Assembly (NCBI RefSeq): GCF_016919245.1
Contig: NZ_JAFEJA010000002.1
Coordinates: 1,056,501 to 1,120,500 of the forward strand
Length of the DNA: 64,000 nucleotides
Direction: 5' to 3'
Source: Streptomyces zhihengii
GTDB lineage: Bacteria > Actinomycetota > Actinomycetes > Streptomycetales > Streptomycetaceae
In this document: positions 58,581-64,000 of the stretch, one piece after another
How positions within the stretch are numbered: position 1 is the stretch's first letter
Layout of the letters: each line of letters opens with the position of its first letter
The notes under the pieces: model-generated
The model's input: the letters and a program-made list of their open reading frames with translations, nothing else
Told to the model about the DNA's origin: nothing
Databases searched by the model: none
Program-made: the position numbers and the translations under genes

Positions 58581-59528
58581 TCAGGGGCGGCCGGTGAGGT
58601 ACCCGCCCATCGAGGTGAAGTAGTCGGTGGCCGGCATCTCCTCGCCGTTCTCGGTGCGGATCCGGGTGACGGCCAGCCCGTGGTTGCGTCCGGCGCGGGC
58701 GTCGGCCCCCGCGACGATCACCACGCCGTCGCCCTCGCGGTAGAAGACCCGCCCGGGCGTGCCGCCGTAGCGGCCCTCGGAGACGACGGCCGCCAGTACC
58801 TCCAGACGGCGGCCCCGGTGGTAGGTGAAGGCGCTCGGGTAGGGGGCCGACTGGGCGCGGACCAGGCGTTCGAGGTCCTCGGCCGGCCAGTTCCAGTCGA
58901 TCCGGATGTCCTCCTCGGCCCGCTTGTGGAAGAAGCTGGCCCGGGAGCGGTCCTGCGGGGTGAACGCGGTCTGCCCGGAGGCGATCAGGTCCAGGGCGCC
59001 GGTGGTGACGGGGGCGATGAGGTCGACGGTCTTGTGGAAGAGGTCCGTCGCCGTGTCCTTCGGCCCGACCGGGACGGCGCGCTGGAGCACGATGTCACCG
59101 GCGTCGAGCTCCTCGTCCATCATGTGCGCGGTCACCCCGACCTCCTGCTCGCCGTTGATCAGCGCCCAGATCAGCGGGGAGAAGCCGGCGTACTTCGGCA
59201 GCAGCGAGTCGTGGACGTTCAGCGTCCCGTGGCGGGGGAGGCCGTAGATCCGCGGGGGGATCCAGGTGCGCCAGTTGTTGGCCACGATGATGTCCGGATC
59301 CGCCTCCTCGAGGCGGGCGAACAGCTCCTCGTCGTCGGGCCGGTTGCGGATGAGCACCGGGACGCCGTGCTGCTCGGCGAGGTCGGCGACGGAGTCGCTC
59401 CAGATCTTCTCGTAGGCGTGCTCGCTCCGGGGATGCGTGACCACCATGACCACGTCGTGTTCGGAGTCCAGGAGCGCTTGCAGGGTGCGGTGGCCCCAGG
59501 TCTGATAGCCGAACATGACGACCCGCAT
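58581..59528 (-). CDS. Siderophore formyltransferase (methionyl-tRNA formyltransferase-like)
   Basis: A 315-residue formyl-THF-dependent transferase: MRVVMFGYQTWGHRTLQALL, the catalytic NVHDSLLPKYAGFSPLIWALINGE (Asn104, His106) and LDAGDIV (Asp145), plus an FMT C-terminal domain. It is too divergent and wrongly placed to be the translation initiator fmt; with a divergent N-hydroxylase and an NRPS it fits the enzyme that formylates N5-hydroxyornithine (compare CchA of coelichelin). The 5' region has an iron box in its promoter. Product: N5-formyl-N5-hydroxyornithine. Confidence 0.88.
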   Translation of the reverse strand: MRVVMFGYQTWGHRTLQALLDSEHDVVMVVTHPRSEHAYEKIWSDSVADLAEQHGVPVLIRNRPDDEELFARLEEADPDIIVANNWRTWIPPRIYGLPRHGTLNVHDSLLPKYAGFSPLIWALINGEQEVGVTAHMMDEELDAGDIVLQRAVPVGPKDTATDLFHKTVDLIAPVTTGALDLIASGQTAFTPQDRSRASFFHKRAEEDIRIDWNWPAEDLERLVRAQSAPYPSAFTYHRGRRLEVLAAVVSEGRYGGTPGRVFYREGDGVVIVAGADARAGRNHGLAVTRIRTENGEEMPATDYFTSMGGYLTGRP

Positions 59529-59564
59529 GGGGTTCCTCCTCTGGATCGGGACATGACCCGCGTC

Positions 59565-59593
59565 AGTAAAGCAAGGCTTACCTAAGGTTTCAA
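59565..59593 (-). promoter_or_regulatory. Promoter of the formyltransferase gene
   Basis: On the reverse strand TTGAAA (59593-59588), exactly 17 bases, TTTACT (59570-59565). Both hexamers are close to consensus, and the 37-base leader ends at the ATG 59528. The spacer is filled by the iron box at 59567-59585. Confidence 0.7.
59567..59585. promoter_or_regulatory. IdeR/DmdR-type iron box 1
   Basis: TAAAGCAAGGCTTACCTAA matches 17 of 19 positions of the TWAGGTWAGSCTWACCTWA consensus. It overlaps the spacer and -10 element of the formyltransferase promoter, so iron-loaded repressor should block it. Confidence 0.8.
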
Positions 59594-59651
59594 CGGGCTC
59601 TATTTCAGGCCAAGTTGACGCGTTCCCGGCTGCGCAAATCCCGTCGGCCCA

Positions 59652-59680
59652 TCGACAGTTCCATCAGATCAGGTTAGCTT
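59652..59680 (+). promoter_or_regulatory. Candidate promoter of the N-monooxygenase gene
   Basis: TCGACA (59652-59657), 17 bases, TAGCTT (59675-59680). It would give a leader of about 120 bases to ATG 59807. The second iron box covers its -10 element. Confidence 0.45.
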
Positions 59681-59687
59681 TACCTAA
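59669..59687. promoter_or_regulatory. IdeR/DmdR-type iron box 2
   Basis: TCAGGTTAGCTTTACCTAA matches 17 of 19 positions of the IdeR/DmdR consensus. It lies on the monooxygenase side of the shared region, 84 bases from the first box. Confidence 0.8.
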
Positions 59688-59806
59688 GTTCTGTCCCGGG
59701 TGCCCCTGGCCCGCCCTGCCCGCGTACCCGGCCCTCTGTGGTCCCCCGCTCTTGCACACGCCTGACCAGCGACCGACCGAGCAAGAACCCGCACGATGGG
59801 AGTGAC

Positions 59807-61159
59807 ATGTCTCAGGCTCTTCCTGACGACGCACCACCGATCCACGACCTCATCGGAATCGGCTTCGGGCCGTCCAATGTGGCCATGGCCCTGGCACTCA
59901 GCGAGCACAACGCCGGCGTCGGCAGGCAGGGAGCGGTCACCGCTCACTTCTTCGAGCGGCAGCCGTGTTTCGGCTGGCACCGCGGCATGCTGATCGACGA
60001 CGCGACCATGCAGGTCTCGTTCCTCAAGGACCTGGTGACCCTGCGCAACCCGGCCAGCGAGTACAGCTTCCTGTGCTATCTCCAGAGCAAGGGCCGGCTG
60101 ATCGACTTCGTCAACCACAAGAACCTCTTCCCGTTACGGGTCGAGTTCCACGACTACTTCGAGTGGGCCGCGGCCAAGGTCGACGACATGGTCTCCTACG
60201 GCCACGAGGTCGTCGCCGTCACGCCGGTGGTGCGTGACGGGACCGTCGAGTACGTGGACGTCACGGCCCGCTCGGGCGACGAGACGGTCGTCCACCGTGC
60301 CCGCAACCTGGTCATCGGCACCGGACTGCGGCCCCAGATGCCCGACGGCGTCGAGCGCACGGACCGCATCTGGCACAACTCCGACCTGCTGTCCCGCGTC
60401 GAGACGCTGAGCGGCACCAGTCCCAGCCGCTTCATCGTCGTCGGCGCCGGGCAGAGCGCCGCCGAGAACGTGGCCTTCCTGCACCGGCGCTTCCCCGAGG
60501 CCGAGGTGTGCGCGGTCTTCTCCCGCTACGGCTACAGCCCGGCCGACGACAGCAGCTTCGCCAACCGGATCTTCGACCCGGCGGCGGTCGACGAGTACTA
60601 CACCGCGCCGACCGACATCAAGCGGAAGCTGATGGGCTATCACGGCAACACCAACTACGCCGTGGTGGACATCGACCTGATCGACGACCTCTACCGGCAG
60701 TCGTACCAGGAGAAGGTGCTCGGCACCGAACGCCTGCGCTTCCTCAACGTCTCCCGGCTCACCGACGTCGTCCACACACCGGACCGGGTCCGCACCATGG
60801 TCGAGTCGCTGGTCACCGGCGAGAAGACGCCGCTGGACGCCGACGTCGTCGTCTACGCCACCGGCTACCGGCCCGCCGACGCCCTCGGCCTGCTCGGCGA
60901 CGCCGCGGCCCACTGCCGCCTCGACACCGAGGGCCGTCCGCTCGTCGAACGCGACTACCGCGTGGTGACCACGCCCGACACCCGCTGCGGGATCTACCTC
61001 CAGGGCGGCACCGAGCACACCCACGGGATCACCTCCTCGCTGCTGTCGAACACCGCGATCCGGGTCGGCGAGATCCTCCAGTCGATCATCGACCGGGGGC
61101 GCAAGGCGGCCGGCGACGAGTCCCGCCAACTCGCGGGCGAGATCGGCACCCCCGGGTAG
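59807..61159 (+). CDS. L-ornithine/L-lysine N-monooxygenase
   Basis: A 450-residue flavoprotein of the siderophore N-hydroxylase family. FAD site IGIGFGPSNVAMALA (17-31), HRGMLIDDATMQVSFLKDLVTLRNPASEYSFLCYL (substrate/flavin region), NADPH site FIVVGAGQSAAENVAF, and the C-terminal DADVVVYATGYRP motif. With a divergent formyltransferase it most likely makes N5-hydroxy-L-ornithine. The ATG follows GGGAGTGAC. It lies under an iron box and upstream of the NRPS, which may be read through from the same transcript across 406 bases. Confidence 0.93.
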   Translation: MSQALPDDAPPIHDLIGIGFGPSNVAMALALSEHNAGVGRQGAVTAHFFERQPCFGWHRGMLIDDATMQVSFLKDLVTLRNPASEYSFLCYLQSKGRLIDFVNHKNLFPLRVEFHDYFEWAAAKVDDMVSYGHEVVAVTPVVRDGTVEYVDVTARSGDETVVHRARNLVIGTGLRPQMPDGVERTDRIWHNSDLLSRVETLSGTSPSRFIVVGAGQSAAENVAFLHRRFPEAEVCAVFSRYGYSPADDSSFANRIFDPAAVDEYYTAPTDIKRKLMGYHGNTNYAVVDIDLIDDLYRQSYQEKVLGTERLRFLNVSRLTDVVHTPDRVRTMVESLVTGEKTPLDADVVVYATGYRPADALGLLGDAAAHCRLDTEGRPLVERDYRVVTTPDTRCGIYLQGGTEHTHGITSSLLSNTAIRVGEILQSIIDRGRKAAGDESRQLAGEIGTPG

Positions 61160-61565
61160 CCGGTCCGTCCGGCCCGGCGTGTACGGGCGGACCCGCCGGG
61201 CACGGCGGAGCGCTCCCGGGCGGGCCGCCGGCCCGTCCGGGGGCTCCGTACGCCAGGGCCGGAGCTCTCCGCCCGGTCCGGGCCGGCCCCGTCCGACGCG
61301 TCCGGGCCGGACGGGCGGCGCGCTCGGGGCCGGACGGGCAGCCCTCGCCGGGCCGGACGAGCGGGACGACACCCACCGCCACCGGCCGGCCCGCTTCCCG
61401 CACGACCGCCACCCCGCATCCCGCGCCGCACGACCGGTACCGGGTGCGCACCGGCGGCCCCGGGCCACCACCCGCACCACCGGCACGCGCACCACCGGCA
61501 CACGCACCGCGCGCGCCCGCGCCGGCGCATCCCCCAGCACCCCACGCGAAAGGGCCAGTCGAACG
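61160..61565 (+). other. Long GC-rich spacer between monooxygenase and NRPS genes
   Basis: 406 bases without a supported gene. It has runs of GGGCCGGACGGG-type imperfect repeats (61240-61350) and a 15-bp repeat (GCACCACCGGCACGC, twice, about 61475-61505). No MbtH-like gene is present here. No promoter or iron box is evident, so the NRPS is probably cotranscribed or has an undetected promoter. Confidence 0.4.

Positions 61566-64000
<2,435 letters not shown>

Noticed and set aside
61160..61565. A gene for an MbtH-like or small transport protein between monooxygenase and NRPS
   Set aside because: Frames here are Pro/Arg-rich and repetitive, with no ribosome site or motif.

Overview
The window looks like a chromosomal segment of a Streptomyces species or a close relative. 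GC content is very high, coding genes show strong third-position GC, GTG and TTG starts are common, and several families are typical of streptomycetes: a gvpOAFGJLSK gas-vesicle operon, SpoIIE-type phosphatases fused to RsbW-like ATPases, CsbD and DUF6131 stress proteins, MpaB, DUF5997 and a formyl-hydroxyornithine siderophore locus. I see no rRNA, tRNA, insertion sequence, integrase or CRISPR array. Two genes are cut by the window edges: the heme-oxygenase-like gene at the left end and the NRPS at the right end.

Layout. 1-2558 (minus): a tight operon of Zn-alcohol dehydrogenase, HemK-like methyltransferase, CDGSH Fe-S protein and iron-dependent redox enzyme. 3101-5174 (plus): an SDR epimerase and an F420-type oxidoreductase. 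5343-10337 (minus): two small unknowns and the complete gas-vesicle operon gvpO-A-F-G-J-L-S-K. Divergent from it, 10584-12871 (plus) carries three very acidic or charge-segregated accessory proteins that end in a stack of three hairpins. 13085-14229 (minus): CsbD, DUF6131 and cyclophilin. 14491-17019 (plus): a FUSC membrane protein with an in-frame minisatellite.

17062-25118 (minus) is the most striking region. It is a compact four-gene operon encoding a DUF900 alpha/beta hydrolase, a trypsin-like protease, a P-loop NTPase, and a 1,469-residue STAND NTPase joined to an LCAT-like hydrolase domain whose nucleophile serine is replaced by alanine. The protease and the small NTPase share a homologous N-terminal helical domain that resembles the effector-associated domains (EAD1) of bacterial NLR-like conflict systems. 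I infer a multi-component, NTP-gated immune or cell-suicide system built from a protease and a lipase-like hydrolase.

25344-41133 carries an MFS exporter, an L,D-transpeptidase-like lipoprotein, a GNAT protein, two adjacent SpoIIE phosphatases, a membrane Ser/Thr kinase, a hemerythrin, VOC and SDR enzymes, a DHA2 exporter and a PfkB kinase. 41422-52340 carries a methyltransferase, pyruvate carboxylase, an Rpf-like transglycosylase, an SDR, a PadR/NTF2 divergent pair around a clear palindrome, an FAD oxidoreductase, an enoyl-CoA hydratase-like protein and a STAS protein. 52687-57183 carries an orphan ctaD with a small membrane partner, a divergent pair of probably leaderless genes (DUF5997 and a LysR substrate-binding domain without HTH), and MpaB. 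57479-64000 carries maleylacetate reductase and then an iron-regulated siderophore locus. There a formyltransferase and an ornithine/lysine N-monooxygenase diverge around two IdeR/DmdR-type iron boxes, followed by an NRPS that begins with a condensation domain.
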